Numbered from the stretch's first letter, positions 10,664 to 21,345 are shown. The stretch is DNA of 64,000 nt from Coenobita brevimanus (GCA_032717465.1 CM064653.1:39195555-39259554); one strand, 5' to 3'. The notes: a model not told the origin generated them from the letters alone. Made by a program: numbers and translations.

Positions 10664-10735
10664 TTAACCCCTTCAGTCCGTTGACCTAGAGTTTATGTAC
10701 GTATTTACCTGATGGCTTTGTTTATCTCAGGTGAA
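10664..10735 (+). mobile_element. Family F left outer end fragment
   Basis: TTAACCCCTTCAGTCCGTTGAC, with TACGTATTTACCTG following, matches the left end of other family F copies. The core CCAGACGATTTT is absent. Confidence 0.5.
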
Positions 10736-10754
10736 GCTTTCTTAATTAGGGAGT

Positions 10755-11044
<290 letters not shown>

Positions 11045-11130
11045 CGATACACGATATACCCTTTTTCTTCAAATTTAACCTTACAATTAAAAAGGGAATA
11101 TCATCAGCTCCCTTTGTAAAACCATCAGAC

Positions 11131-11291
11131 TTACTTCACGTGGCGTAGTGGCTGAGAAGGACAATACTACGGCGCGCTATCCTTCATCTAGCACTTCTTC
11201 GTGACAAGCACCATATTCTCCCGTTTTATACCTTGTTACAACTTAGCGTTCAAGATGGAGAGATGGCAATTTTAGGCCAAGTTAAAGTGAA
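11131..11291 (+). mobile_element. Family A MITE, copy 3 (5' truncated)
   Basis: Begins at TTACTTCACGTGGCGTAGTG and keeps AGCACTTCTTCGTGAC, CACCATATTCTC, GCGTTCAAGATGGAGAGATG and the right end GGCCAAGTTAAAGTGAA. The left terminal repeat is missing. Confidence 0.8.
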
Positions 11292-11317
11292 ATGCGTAGT
11301 CCCCAGCATATCAGTAC

Positions 11318-11318
<1 letters not shown>

Positions 11319-11352
<34 letters not shown>

Positions 11353-11375
11353 AAGGGGGGGGGGCAAAGGGGGGC
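11319..11375. repeat. (CT)n array and G-run
   Basis: About 16 CT units followed by a GGGGGGGG run. The stretch 11376-11560 holds nothing recognised. Confidence 0.9.
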
Positions 11376-11562
11376 GCCATCGATTCCAAGCTAAAAATGC
11401 GACACAAATGAGAAGAAATTACCCAGGACCTTCTTAATTAGTCCTTACCCCGCCTCGCCTTAAGGGTCATTCTGCCTCTCGGGAATTAGCCCCCTCATGC
11501 TGGGAACAACTCTACGGACTGCCTTGGGGAATTAGGCTGAAATATGCAAGGAAAAGTTCTCA

Positions 11563-11778
11563 GATCCTTATTCTCGTCGATTAAGGCGGCGCCCTAACAC
11601 CTTTTCCTAAGCAATTTATTTTCGTTTATTGCACTTTACTGTCTGTCCTCTGCTGTGCTACCTAAATCCTTCCAGTGTCGCCTTACACTACATACCTGAC
11701 GTACGAAAGGAGATTACCCTGTCATATCCAAAAATAAATCGCTAAGGAAGAGGTGTTGGGGAGCCTGCTTAAACGAGT
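11563..11778 (+). mobile_element. Family E MITE, copy 1
   Basis: Left arm CCTTATTCTCGTCGATTAAG, CCTAACACCTTTTCCTAAGC, AATTTATTTT. Middle TGTCTGTCCTCTGCTGTGCTAC and CATATCC. Right arm AAAATAAATCGCTAAGGAAG, AGGTGTTGGGGAGCCT. The arms are inverted repeats about 50 bp long. Non-coding. Compare 23665-23881 and 45381-45590. Confidence 0.8.
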
Positions 11779-11789
11779 CCTGATGTGTA

Positions 11790-11960
11790 ATAAGAAAGAA
11801 AATTTATCCCACTTACACCTAGGATTATTATTTTTTTCATTTTGTTCCTGCTACCATTATTATTATTTTTCGTCACTTTTAATAGATTTTTGGAAAGAGG
11901 GATTAGATACAGCCTTCATTAACTCTTCATATTGGAGGTGGAGATTAATTTATAAATAAC
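11790..11960. mobile_element. Degenerate family F-like segment
   Basis: TTCCTGCTACCATTATTATT and GGATTAGATACAGCCTTCAT then TAACTCTTC match the left arm and centre of family F, but the CCAGACGATTTT core is lost. Confidence 0.4.
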
Positions 11961-12016
11961 AGTAAAGGAAGAGGTGTTATACTGTTCTACGTTAATGGGA
12001 ACATGGGCTTAATTAC

Positions 12017-12073
12017 TGACAAATTATGGTGATAATAATGACAATAATAATAATAATGATGATGATGATGATG

Positions 12074-12121
<48 letters not shown>
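12017..12121. repeat. (GAT)n/(AAT)n compound microsatellite
   Basis: AAT, GAT and again AAT units, the last run of about 17 units being perfect. Confidence 0.95.
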
Positions 12122-12123
<2 letters not shown>

Positions 12124-12192
12124 CGATACTGCATGGAATCTCTAAGGAGGTCCACACACTGAAACAAGAATTCTACTCAACGCATCTATTAA

Positions 12193-12193
<1 letters not shown>

Positions 12194-12254
<61 letters not shown>

Positions 12255-12260
12255 TGTGTA
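12194..12260. repeat. (GT)n microsatellite
   Basis: About 33 GT units with one TATG interruption. Confidence 0.95.
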
Positions 12261-12360
12261 AAGAGAGACAGCAAAACGTACACACGATATAACAGTCACA
12301 CTAATAAAGAGTCAGTAATCGTGTGTTTCCCAGTACGACCACCGCCAAGGGCCACTCAAG

Positions 12361-13012
12361 GACTCAAGTATTACCTCTCTTGCATCGAGTATTACATTTC
12401 GAGTATAACCTTTCCTGAGCTGAGTATTACCTTTCCAACAGTGAGTAGCCTATTACCTTCCCTAGATCGAGGATTATATACATTTCAAGTAACCTATTAC
12501 CTTTCTAACATCGAGTATTATCTTTTCATCAGCATTACATTTCGAGTGTTACCTTTCCTACATCAATTATTACCTTTCGAGTATTACCTTTTCATCACTG
12601 AGTATTACATTTCAAGTATTACCTTTCTATCGAGTATTACCTTTTCTGCATTGAATATTACATTTCGAGTATTACCTTTCCTACATCGATTATTACATTT
12701 CGAGCATTACCTTTCTAACATCGAGTATTACATTTCGAGTATTACCTTTCTAACATCGGGTATTACATTTCCAATACCGATTATTTTATACTCAAACACA
12801 AGTATTCCATTCGACCGTCAAGTATTACCTTTCCAATATCGAACGTTACAATTCCAATGTCAACTATTACATTTTTAACAAAGAATAGTACATTTCCAAG
12901 ATCGATTACCACCTTCCAGCATCAATATTACCTTTCCTGCATCAATATTACCTTTCCAACATGGAGTATTACCTTTCCAACATCGAATATCACATTTCCA
13001 ACATTACCTCGA
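12361..13012 (+). repeat. Minisatellite, ~20 bp unit (TATTACCTTTCCAACATCGAG)
   Basis: About 30 diverged copies of a unit close to GAGTATTACCTTTCCAACATC. A common half-variant is GAGTATTACATTTC. Units differ by substitutions and by dropped segments. The 228-codon open frame through it shows repeated YYLS/ITF-type peptides only because the array happens to lack stops in that frame; I do not call it a gene. Confidence 0.9.
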
Positions 13013-13058
13013 CGACACTCTTATTTACCTTTGTTAATAGCGAGGGTGGTGAATGTCT

Positions 13059-13061
<3 letters not shown>

Positions 13062-13102
<41 letters not shown>
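13062..13102. repeat. (AC)n microsatellite
   Basis: About 20 perfect AC units. A poly(A) run of about 24 follows at 13175-13198. 13200-13400 holds nothing recognised. Confidence 0.95.
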
Positions 13103-13105
<3 letters not shown>

Positions 13106-13404
13106 CACCTTAGAGAGAAAGACATCATTGCAGAAAAGTAGGTGTTGAGGTGTGACCGCAGCAAGCACTTTGGAAAAAAAAAAAAAAAAAAAAAAAAACG
13201 CATTATACACTCCTACCATTACACCCAATTACACTCTACGGATTTCTGCTCCTCGTTTCCGGTCACCCCAGTACACTCCCCCTAAAAGGTCCTTCCTACT
13301 CCTACCGAATCTTCTGGAGAGGTACCGAGCACTTAAGAAAAGATTAAAACAGGGAAGAGGTTACAATCGTCTAGGGGAAGCCAGGAGACCACTACAGAAA
13401 AGAC

Positions 13405-13556
13405 GTTAAAGGGATACGTCGTAGAGAAGATACGTCATCGTAGAGAAATGACGTCATCGTGGGGAAATGACGTCATCGTAGAGAAGTGACGTCATCGTAG
13501 AGAAATGACGACATCGTAGGGAAATGACGTCATCGTAGAAATGACGTCATCTTAGA
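13405..13556 (+). repeat. Minisatellite, ~19 bp unit containing TGACGTCA
   Basis: Unit GTAGAGAAATGACGTCATC in about eight copies. Five copies keep the exact palindrome TGACGTCA, the consensus binding site of CREB/ATF proteins; the others read ACGTCGT, TACGTCA or GACGACA. Whether any of these sites is bound is unknown. Confidence 0.9.
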
Positions 13557-13559
13557 AAA

Positions 13560-13662
13560 GGTGCTACAATCGCTACAATCGTCTGGAGGCAGCAAGAATA
13601 AATGGGAGAGTTGGAGTCACAAAGAGAGAGAGAGAGAGAGAGTATAGTATCGTCTGGAGTTA
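13560..13662 (+). mobile_element. Family F right arms and a short (GA)n array
   Basis: ATCGTCTGGAGGCAGCAAGA then ATAAATGGGAG is an F right arm fused to the end of the CRE-like array. (GA)9 follows at 13623-13641, then a second ATCGTCTGGAG at about 13646. Confidence 0.6.
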
Positions 13663-13663
13663 A

Positions 13664-14072
13664 CATCAATCAATACATTTACAACACCACAACATCAATC
13701 AATACACTTCCAACACCACAACATCAATTACTACACTTCCAACATCACAACATCAATTAATACACCAACACCACATCAAAAAATACACTTCCAACACCAC
13801 AACATCAATCAATACATTTACAACACCACAACATCAATCAATACATTTCCAACACCACAACATCAATTAATACACCAACACCACATCAATCAATACACTT
13901 CCAACACCACAACATCAATCATACATTTCCAACACCACAACATCAATTAATACACCAACACCACATCAGCTAATACATTTCCAACACCACAACATCAATT
14001 AATACACCAACACCACATCAGTTAATACATTTCCAACACCACAACATCAATCAATACATTTCCAACATCCAG
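13664..14072 (+). repeat. Minisatellite, ~30 bp unit with a shorter 23 bp variant
   Basis: Long units read ACATCAATCAATACATTTCC followed by AACACCACA. Short units read ACATCAATTAATACACCAAC followed by ACC. Long and short units alternate irregularly. About 14 units in all. Confidence 0.92.
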
Positions 14073-14127
14073 TGACATCTTCAACATCACCCTAACGACA
14101 CCCTAATCACATCAGAATTGGGTCAGC

Positions 14128-14175
14128 GTACGTTAGGTTAAGTTACGTCGCAAACCTCAAAATATCAGAATTCAG
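14128..14175 (-). repeat. Family G unit, inverted relative to the 15.4 kb array
   Basis: GTTACGTCGCAAACCTCAAA then ATATCAGAATT is the reverse complement of the segment AATTCTGATATTTCGAGGTT then TGCTACGTAAC at about 15598-15628. Confidence 0.65.
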
Positions 14176-14213
14176 TTTGCGATGACGTATATTGATGCTG
14201 GTGGGTCCTGTTT

Positions 14214-14215
<2 letters not shown>

Positions 14216-14271
<56 letters not shown>
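14216..14271 (-). repeat. (CT)n(CA)n compound microsatellite
   Basis: About 16 CT units pass directly into 11 CA units. Read on the other strand it is (TG)n(AG)n, the same order as at 5085. Confidence 0.97.
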
Positions 14272-14424
14272 GACCCACCTAACACTTCCGCCAATAGCCT
14301 CGCCACCCACACAATACCAACCAGGAAATTGCCGCAGTAATGCAAACCCAAATAACCTCACCCAACAACCTTTACAAATAACACTGAAGAAAAATTTAAT
14401 TCGCCGTCACTGTACGCCACTAAA

Positions 14425-14475
14425 CTCGCCTGTGTGGGGTGAAGAGGGGGGCCTTCACGTGGTGGCACCGATATA
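14425..14475 (-). repeat. Family D fragment
   Basis: GGCCTTCACGTGGTGGCACC then GATATA matches the family D end at 10246-10272. 14476-14690 is unassigned. Confidence 0.6.
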
Positions 14476-14689
14476 GTTAGGGAAATATGCTGGCTTATTG
14501 TGCAAACGTCCCTCATCTTCCCTTATCGTACTCATGTCCCTCAACTTCTTCCCTATCCCCTAAACTCCCTCTGTCTCCCCCGAAAGGAAAGCCATGGGCT
14601 CAGCCTGTAGCACACGGTGTTCACGTTAAAATAAGCTTGGGACTACAAGAACGAATTCATAGTTTCATTCCAAACACCTAATTGTTGTA

Positions 14690-14845
14690 CAGTATTCGGC
14701 TCTGGAGGGATGTACTGAAGTGGAGGGGTTGGCTACAGCCTTCATTAGCCTCTTCAATAGGTGATGCTGACAAGGTGGAATAAAGTCGTCTGAGGGTAGC
14801 AGGACTAAACTACAAAATTGGGTCATCGTTGTGAAGGAGTTAAAG
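14690..14845 (+). mobile_element. Family F copy, centre and right arm
   Basis: Centre GGAGGGGTTGGCTACAGCCT then TCATTAGCCTC. Right arm GGAATAAAGTCGTCTGAGGG then TAGCAGGACTAAA. Outer end GTCATCGTTGTGAAGGAGTT. A short (AAT)n follows. Confidence 0.65.
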
Positions 14846-14849
14846 CGAT

Positions 14850-15370
14850 AATAATAATAATCTAATCATAATGATCCAATTTCTGTATTTGTTTGTTACC
14901 GACACAGCAAAAACGGCGCAACGGAACGCAATGTTTGTTACGGCAAAGTACCGTTAAAATACTCTAACTTGAATAAAACAATTTCCAGTCGAATTGGGCC
15001 CCGGCCCCCGAGTTATGACTAATTTCTGGCATTTTGACATCGAGTGGAGGCCGTCGAAGGCGGCCATTAAGTGAGGAATAATAATAATAATAACAGAAAA
15101 AAAAAAAAAGCCTTAGTAAAATTTATAATCCATTTCTCCTGTCTCAACCCTCCCTTTAGAACACGAGCTGTCCAATGTTCCATCCACGTCCCTAAAATGA
15201 CACCGGTGGGTGGTGACGAGGCCGTAAGCACAGAACATCGCCATTTGTAGTGAAGAATTTAATATTAAGAGTAACTGCAGGCGTTCCAATTTCCGCCTTC
15301 ATTTGCATATCTAGTGGCTCGTCAGCGGTGAGGGGATGGGCCCGGCTAAAGCATCTACCGCCTAACTGCA
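14850..15370. other. Unassigned DNA
   Basis: Contains a short AAT run and an A-run near 15070-15112. No gene or repeat family recognised. Confidence 0.6.
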
Positions 15371-15374
15371 TCGT

Positions 15375-15660
15375 GCTCTACGTTGGGGACTGCTGCGTAA
15401 CTAAACCTAACTTAACCTATCGAAAAACTAACTTAATTTTGACATTTTGAGGCTTGCTACCTTAACCTAATGTAAACTAACTTAATTGTGATCTTAAGAT
15501 TTGCTAAGTAATTATACCATGTACTGCCTAACCGAACCGTGTGAACGTGTGGGACTGCTGCGTAACTTAACCAAACTTAACCTATCGTAAACTAACTTAA
15601 TTCTGATATTTCGAGGTTTGCTACGTAACTAAACCGTATACCAACCTAACAACCGTGCTG
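15375..15660 (+). repeat. Family G tandem array, about 3 diverged units
   Basis: Units begin GGGACTGCTGCGTAACT, continue AACCTAACTTAACCTATCG, AAACTAACTTAATT, a TGAGGTTTGCTA-like block, and a CGTATACTGCCTAACC-like end. Two fuller copies start near 15385 and 15548; a partial one lies at about 15455-15520. AACCTAACTTAACC is not a canonical (TTAGG)n telomere repeat. Confidence 0.75.
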
Positions 15661-15709
15661 TAAGTAGGGGCGGTTTACTGAACTGGCCAGGTTAGAGTAA
15701 AAACGCTGT

Positions 15710-16300
15710 AGTGCCATAAGTTTACCAGGAAATAAACCGTCCTACTGGTACTCTTGGCTAAAATAACCTGAAACTTACATACATTTTCACAAGTGCAGTG
15801 CAAGTGGAAACGAACCGTCCTGAACTGTGTATCTGCAACATAGGCTAGTTTTAATTCCTCTCCCTATGCAACATATGAGGCAATTCTAGTGACTCCCAGT
15901 GCAGTGCAACAGGAAATGAACCGTCCTGCACCCTCTCCGCATTTGTGCTATAAGTAAATGAATTGTTGCATCCACACATTAAATATCAAAGCCCCTCTGT
16001 ACTTGCTAAAAACGTAGCCAAAACTAATTCGTTTAAACACCATCTGAGAGAGAGAGAGAGAGGAAATGAGCCACCTTACATCTCCTGTCTGTATTTGTGC
16101 GAAACGTAACTCAGAACCAAATTATCGAAACCCTAACTGCAATATCGTAAAGCAAATCACCTGACGTCATGTGCAGTGCAACAGAAAATGAAGTCTTGCA
16201 ATAATTCTTCAACATGGAACTAACTCATCTAAATATTTAAGTAGTACGAGCTCTCTGTATTTGTGGGAAACGTAACCAGCTAAAATAAAACCAAAATATT
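15710..16300 (+). repeat. Family K long-period degenerate repeat
   Basis: The motif AAGTGCAGTGCAACAGGAAA then TGAACCGTCCTGCA recurs in altered form at about 15725, 15790, 15893, 16058 and 16170, with later traces at about 16710 and 17070. Several are followed by CTGTATTTGTGCGAAACGTAAC-like DNA. Spacing of 65-170 bp and strong divergence suggest an old tandem array later invaded by family A and F elements. Confidence 0.6.
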
Positions 16301-16316
16301 ATACTTGTACTCTCCT

Positions 16317-16513
16317 TTTACTCTAACTTGGCCTAAAATTGCCATCTCTCCATCTTGAACGCTGAGTTGTAACGATAGATTAACACTAGAATATGATGCT
16401 AGTCACGATGAAGTGCTATGGAAAGGGAGTAAAGACGTAGCATTGTCTTTCTGCCACTGGATTACATGAAATATGCCACAGAAGGACGAAAATCTGGACC
16501 ACGTTAAGGTGAA
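16317..16513 (-). mobile_element. Family A MITE, copy 4 (reverse, nearly complete)
   Basis: Begins TTTACTCTAACTTGGCCTAA and ends GGACCACGTTAAGGTGAA, both terminal repeats present. Internal CTAGTCACGATGAAGTGCTA and GCCACTGGATTACATGAAAT are the reverse complement of the + copies. It gives the best empty-site sequence (ATATTCTAGTGTTAATC on the element strand) for reading the nested insertion at 47.06 kb. Confidence 0.82.
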
Positions 16514-16518
16514 AGAAC

Positions 16519-16662
16519 AATAGAATATGATACTAGTCACGATGAAGTGCTATGGAAAGGATGTGGTGTCGTTGCTTTTTATTTATTTTATTTATTCATT
16601 TGCCACTGTGCTACGTGAAATAAGCTACACAAGGACGAAAATCTGGGCCAGGTTAAAGTGAA
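16519..16662 (-). mobile_element. Family A MITE, copy 5 (partial, tandem with copy 4)
   Basis: Starts at the internal AGAATATGATACTAGTCACG and runs to CTGGGCCAGGTTAAAGTGAA. A T-rich TTTATTT block interrupts it. It follows copy 4 at once and repeats that copy's second part, so the pair is a head-to-tail partial duplication. Confidence 0.78.
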
Positions 16663-16737
16663 CGGATTATATATACCTGCAACACTACGACCCAACTCAG
16701 GAGACCTCAAGTGCAGTGACAGGAAACAAACCAGCTC

Positions 16738-16925
16738 ACCAGACGATTTTATTCAGCTTAGGAGAGACCCGTGTAGAGGAAATAGGTAATGAATGCTTGG
16801 AAAACCCCCAGGAGAGAAAACAGGTAATGAAGGCTACATCTAATCCCTCAAGCTCTGAAAATCTACAAACTTTAAAAACAGAAAAAAAAGTTAACAAAGG
16901 CATCCCCTCCTGCTCTTAAAGTCTA
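16738..16925 (+). mobile_element. Family F copy (left arm and centre)
   Basis: ACCAGACGATTTTATTCAGC, then TTAGGAGAGACC, an internally repeated GGAGAGAAAACAGGTAATGA / AGAGGAAATAGGTAATGA segment, and TAATCCCTCAAGCTCTGAAA. The right core is lost. DNA from 17105 to 17620 is unassigned. Confidence 0.7.
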
Positions 16926-17762
16926 TATGAAGGTGGGAAAAAATGTTTGGAGATAGGAAGACGAAAATCACCACCACCTCAAAGTATTAATGAAGTTGAT
17001 GGAGATAGAGCAGTAAAAACATCACGAAAGAGTTGACCACACGAACACGAATCAAGTGCCGTGTCCCCCAAGTGCGTCGCGACAGGAAATAAGTGGTTCC
17101 GGTATTGGAGGTGTGTGTGGCGAGGGTAATGCGTGGCTGGAGTGACTGGCCATTGCGGGAAACATCACACGGAATTACGTTCCATACTTGAGACTCGAGA
17201 GCGATTAATTTTACACGTGGTCGCGACTCTTAGCCCTTTTCAGTACGAAGCCGCCCTTTATTTTTTTTTACGATATTCTTGCTAATACTCTGCAGGGAAT
17301 ATGGTCAAGTAGATATTTTTTTTTATTTTGGTTAATGTCTGAAGATTTTAAGCTGAGGGAGAACTAGCCCCCCCTCCCCCGAAAAAAAGGTAGTCTTGTT
17401 TACTCTTGCTATAGGAAAAAAAAAAACTATTAATATTAGGGAAGGGGTTAAAATACAGAGTCCCATTCCTCTTCATATATCTGGCTACCTTTCTCGGAAC
17501 TGAGTTTGCGAGAAAATAACAAAATTCTTGACATCAAGCCTGAAATCCACTCACCCTCATTTATTTAGACGATCATACTGTGGTGTGGATAGCGACTCTT
17601 CTGCTTACTTTCCTCTGCTGGTTAATACTCTACTCCTACGCTGACACTGGCTTGGTATATTTCTTTGCACTCTTGAATATAAGGAGGAAAGTGGCGGATA
17701 TACGCTAAGTGTGAAGTACACTGAAGTAGTAAGCGAATTTTTGTCCCTGCTTGTACACTATA

Positions 17763-17789
17763 AGAGAGAGAGAGAGAGAGAGAGAGAGA
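17763..17789. repeat. (GA)n microsatellite
   Basis: About 13 GA units. The flanks (17620-17762 and 17790-18190) show nothing recognised. Confidence 0.95.
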
Positions 17790-18196
17790 ATCAGCTTTGT
17801 ACAACTGATCCCGAATGAGCATAATGGCTTTCGTCCCCTCGACATGAGATAAATAATTCCATAATAGTACACAGCGCTCGTGTCTATCGCCCTTGCAACT
17901 GAAACCACTAAAATTTCACATATTTGCAGAATCGAGAGGCAATTTTCAAAGGTTTCGCTGTTATACTGAAAGACGCGTAAGGTATTCGACTTCTGGCCTT
18001 TGGTTCCTTGTTCCTTGCATTAAAAATAAATAAATAAATAAATCTAGCCAGTGTGTAGTCGGGGATAGGAGTTCGCCTACTACATCACCTCTTCTATTTC
18101 TCACTTTCTTACGCTAGGGGAGGCTTGGAATGCTTATCTAACCAAATATGATTCTCTTTTGATACGATGCGTCAAAAGCAAGCGACGGAATTGCCC

Positions 18197-18400
18197 TTAA
18201 CCCCGTTGCTCTGATGACGTATTACTTTATTCACGCGACCTCCAAAACGACTAAGTTCAGCTAAGCAAGACCTGTTTTATCGGAGGGGTCAGTGAAGGCT
18301 CTAAGTAACCCCTCAAGTTCCTCTGAATAAAACAGGAAGAAAATAAAAGTATCCCACTGAACGGAAAAGTTTTTGTGTGAAGTTGGCGCAGAAGAACAGT
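18197..18400 (+). mobile_element. Degenerate family F element
   Basis: TTAACCCCGTTGCTCTGATGAC outer end, CCAAAACGACTAAGTTCAGC decayed left core, centre GGAGGGGTCAGTGAAGGCTC then TAAGTAACCCCTCAAG, and decayed right core CTGAATAAAACAGGAAG. Confidence 0.6.
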
Positions 18401-18756
18401 ATCCGAACTTCTGGCGGCGATTGTACAGCTGCAGACAAAAATACCCCCTCACGTTTTAGTCTAACAGTTATGTTACTCTTACACAATATTATGCAAAGTC
18501 TCCTGTTCTCCATAAATAATATTATTGTGTTTCGAAAGACATTGCTCACTGTTTCAAAAGTCATCGCTCGTTGTTTCGGTATTAATCGTCATGAGGTGGA
18601 TCAATATTTATGCCCACAACCGTACCTGCCACTACACCTGCTGGGAATGGATCCATAATCAATACCGCCGAAGGGCCGCTCGTCGCAGGTGACTTACAAC
18701 TGCAATTTCACGTCTCCTTATCTTTTTTGTTTATCTTATTGAACTACAAGTATTTT

Positions 18757-18922
18757 CTGAGACACATGCAAGAATATTTTGAGATACACATGCAAGTATA
18801 CTTTGAGATACACATGCAAGTATATTTTGAGATACACATGCAAGTATATTTTGAGATACACATGCAAGTATATTTTGAGATACACATGCAAGTATATTTT
18901 GAGATACACATGCAAGTATACT
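18757..18922 (+). repeat. 24 bp minisatellite, about 7 copies
   Basis: Unit GAGATACACATGCAAGTATA plus TTTT. Six copies from 18781 are nearly identical (one CTTT variant) and one diverged copy precedes them. Since 24 is a multiple of 3, it reads as an 8-residue repeat (YFEIHMQV) on + and (ILACVSQN) on -, which is why several open frames cross it. No flanking gene supports translation. Confidence 0.95.
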
Positions 18923-19145
18923 CTCTGAAATAAGGCCTTTTTTTTTTTCCTTCTCTCCGACATTGGCCATAAACGCAATAGCCCGCTCCCTAAGGCCCAC
19001 CGGTCCTCTTACGTGCCAAACACCTTCGCATGTCACCACTTTGGGCTCATCCATTACTATTAAAAAAAAAATGGCCAACGTTTTTATTTTTCAGTTCTGA
19101 TACCTACATTCACCCCGCTCCATCCTGACGTGGGAAAAGAAGTCT

Positions 19146-19244
19146 GGATGATAATGATGATGATGACGACGACGATGATAATGATGATGATAATGACCAT
19201 GATGATACAGTAATGTCGATGATGATGAAAATGATGACAATAAA

Positions 19245-19276
<32 letters not shown>

Positions 19277-19283
19277 CGATGCA
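19146..19283. repeat. (GAT)n imperfect microsatellite
   Basis: GAT/GAC/AAT units with a pure GAT run of about 12 units near 19243-19276. Confidence 0.93.
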
Positions 19284-19292
19284 AAATATATA

Positions 19293-19456
19293 CCATTCAC
19301 ACCCTTCATTTTGGCGACGTTTTTGTTTTATTCTTAGTATCTACAGAAAATTTTTATCCAACTTGGGTGCATTTCGGATATTGGAGGAATTAGATGTATC
19401 ATTCTGTAATTCCTTCTGTGCGATAGGGCTAAGTAAAAAAATCGTCTAAATAGCAA
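19293..19456 (+). mobile_element. Degenerate family F element
   Basis: CACCCTTCATTTTGGCGACG, then TTTTATTCTTAGTATCTACAGA, ending AAAAATCGTCTAAATAGCAA. The left end and right core are recognisable but the left core is lost. An (AAT)n array starts directly at its right end. Confidence 0.5.
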
Positions 19457-19580
19457 AATAATAATAATAATAAAACAACAACAACTACTACTACTACTAC
19501 AATAACTACTACTACTAATAAAACTACAACAACAACAACAACAACTACTACTACTACTACTACTACTAATAATAATAATG

Positions 19581-19621
<41 letters not shown>

Positions 19622-19622
19622 G
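19457..19622. repeat. (AAT)n/(AAC)n/(ACT)n compound microsatellite
   Basis: About 165 bp of mixed trinucleotides. It ends with a run of about 15 AAT units. Confidence 0.95.
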
Positions 19623-19847
19623 ATGGGGTGAAGGGAATATTCGTACCGTATATCAACTTCCTAAAAAATAAAGAAAAAAGAAAAAACTCCAGGCTGTTAT
19701 GTTTCAGCAGCGATACCACCCACTGATAAAAGCAGAAAACATCAACCATTTAAAAATTATTATTAGATTTGAGGACGATACGGGGAACATCCACAAAAAC
19801 AAATGGAGCTTTAATACCAAAAATTGAATACTGTACTTGTATGTTAT

Positions 19848-19902
19848 GGTCTCTCTCTCTCTCTCTCTCTGTTTATATCTATCTCTATCTCTATCTATCT
19901 TA
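19848..19902. repeat. (CT)n and (TATC)n arrays
   Basis: About 11 CT units, then CTATCT-type repeats. Confidence 0.9.
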
Positions 19903-20146
19903 AAATTCGGTACGAAATAATGGCACATCCACACGCAGGTAATATCAGGTGTTCAGGATTATGGCGGCCACAGGTATAAGGTAGCGGCTAATTACCTCAC
20001 CTTATATCACAACTAATGACACAAAAATACCCATATTGAATCTCACCCTCGCCCCTCATAATATACTCCCTGTTTTCATTAAGGTTCGGACGGATATCGT
20101 GTGGTTCTTGAGCGAAAGTAAGTGGGATTAGTCACTGGTCTGTTAT

Positions 20147-20288
20147 TCTCTCTCTCTCTCTCTCTTTCTTTCTTTGACCGAGTGAAAGAAAGTTGGAACT
20201 AAAGAAATTTCCGGCTCCGACCCAAAGAACGAAAGTTAGAGAAATTCTTTCGCGGACGCAATGAAAAATAAAAGAGAAAAGAAACTCC

Positions 20289-20361
<73 letters not shown>

Positions 20362-20477
20362 GTCTCTCTCTCTCTGTAATAAATTCCCAACGGACACAAT
20401 GTAAGAAAAGGAACAACGACCATTTCTCAGCCTTGGCCAACTAAAGTTAAATACCTCTCTCTCTCTCTCTCTCTCCG
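20147..20477. repeat. CT-rich arrays, including (GTCT)n
   Basis: (CT)n at about 20147-20165; (GTCT)n into (CT)n at about 20289-20376 with a second GTCTGTCT island; (CT)n at about 20454-20475. Confidence 0.93.
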
Positions 20478-20579
20478 CGGGAAGCCACAAAAGGCGGACG
20501 GTAGGGGGAGGGGAAGGAAGGAAGAGCAAGTTCAAGATGTTACCAGCGTCTTGAAGCTCCGCCGACACAAACTTTGAGG

Positions 20580-21107
20580 CAAGAAGGGGAAGTAGAGTGG
20601 GTTGGACTGCGGAGTTACATGTTACTCTTGTGGGATTTTTAAGTTTAAGAGAAGAAAAAGCAAATCTGACTCCAGCGCCACCTATTTAAACACATCTGAC
20701 ATCAGCAACATCTATTATTGTGATGCTGAAGCGGAGTTGGGATTTCTGTGGGGACTGTGAACGTCAAACCAAGTAGGAAGTGTGACAATGGTAATACCAA
20801 TTTTTGTGTTACTGCAGAGGTAAGAGTCGATTTTAAGGAATTATATACTTCATTCATGTCTTGTACTACTGAATAAGGATCTTCAGGTTATTTTTAAGGG
20901 ATTACTGCATACCGCTAACTTCAATGTTCTTTGGTAGTTACAGGTATGTGGGACGGATTATTCTCTATTCCATAACATCAAAACTACAAATGAGGACTCA
21001 CTTGTTGAAATTTGTGGTTCTATCAACACATTATATTAACATGAAGAGGGACAGGTGGCTAAAGGTACCCACTGAGCATTTAAGTTACTCTAATATGACA
21101 AAAATCC
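20580..21107. other. Unassigned DNA with a 3'ss-5'ss-like motif
   Basis: No gene recognised. At 20801-20826 a pyrimidine-rich stretch ending ACTGCAG is followed after two bases by GTAAGAG, giving adjacent acceptor-like and donor-like sites. This may be chance. Confidence 0.3.
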
Positions 21108-21109
21108 TT

Positions 21110-21345
21110 AACCCCTCTTAGCTGTGGCCAACTGTTTACTGAAGTTAATCCGACTAGTAACTAAGGAGACTCATCCCTACCTCACACTTCAAGGCTTATC
21201 AAATTTCATGCAACCTCGACTTTGTACTGAGTCATTATTTTTTAAGTCTCCTATGATTCATTCTCAGTTCAAAAAAATCGTCTGGCGCCTGGTGGAAGAG
21301 AATACTAGAGTTATCCTGACCATGAGAGTAGCAGTCCATATAAAA
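21110..21345 (+). mobile_element. Degenerate family F element
   Basis: AACCCCTCTTAGC near the start and AAAAAAATCGTCTGGCGCCT near 21275-21294 are family F landmarks separated by unrelated-looking DNA. A further left-end trace (TCTTCAGCCTGAGTACGTGA) lies at about 21484. Confidence 0.4.

Noticed and set aside
12192..12878. 228-codon open frame with repeated YYLS/ITF peptides
   Set aside because: The peptide repeats mirror the degenerate ~20 bp minisatellite, whose period is not kept in frame; the start lies in a (GT)n array.
15375..15660. Telomere-like AACCTAACTTAACC repeats
   Set aside because: They are not (TTAGG)n, the usual arthropod telomere repeat, and they belong to a longer dispersed unit.
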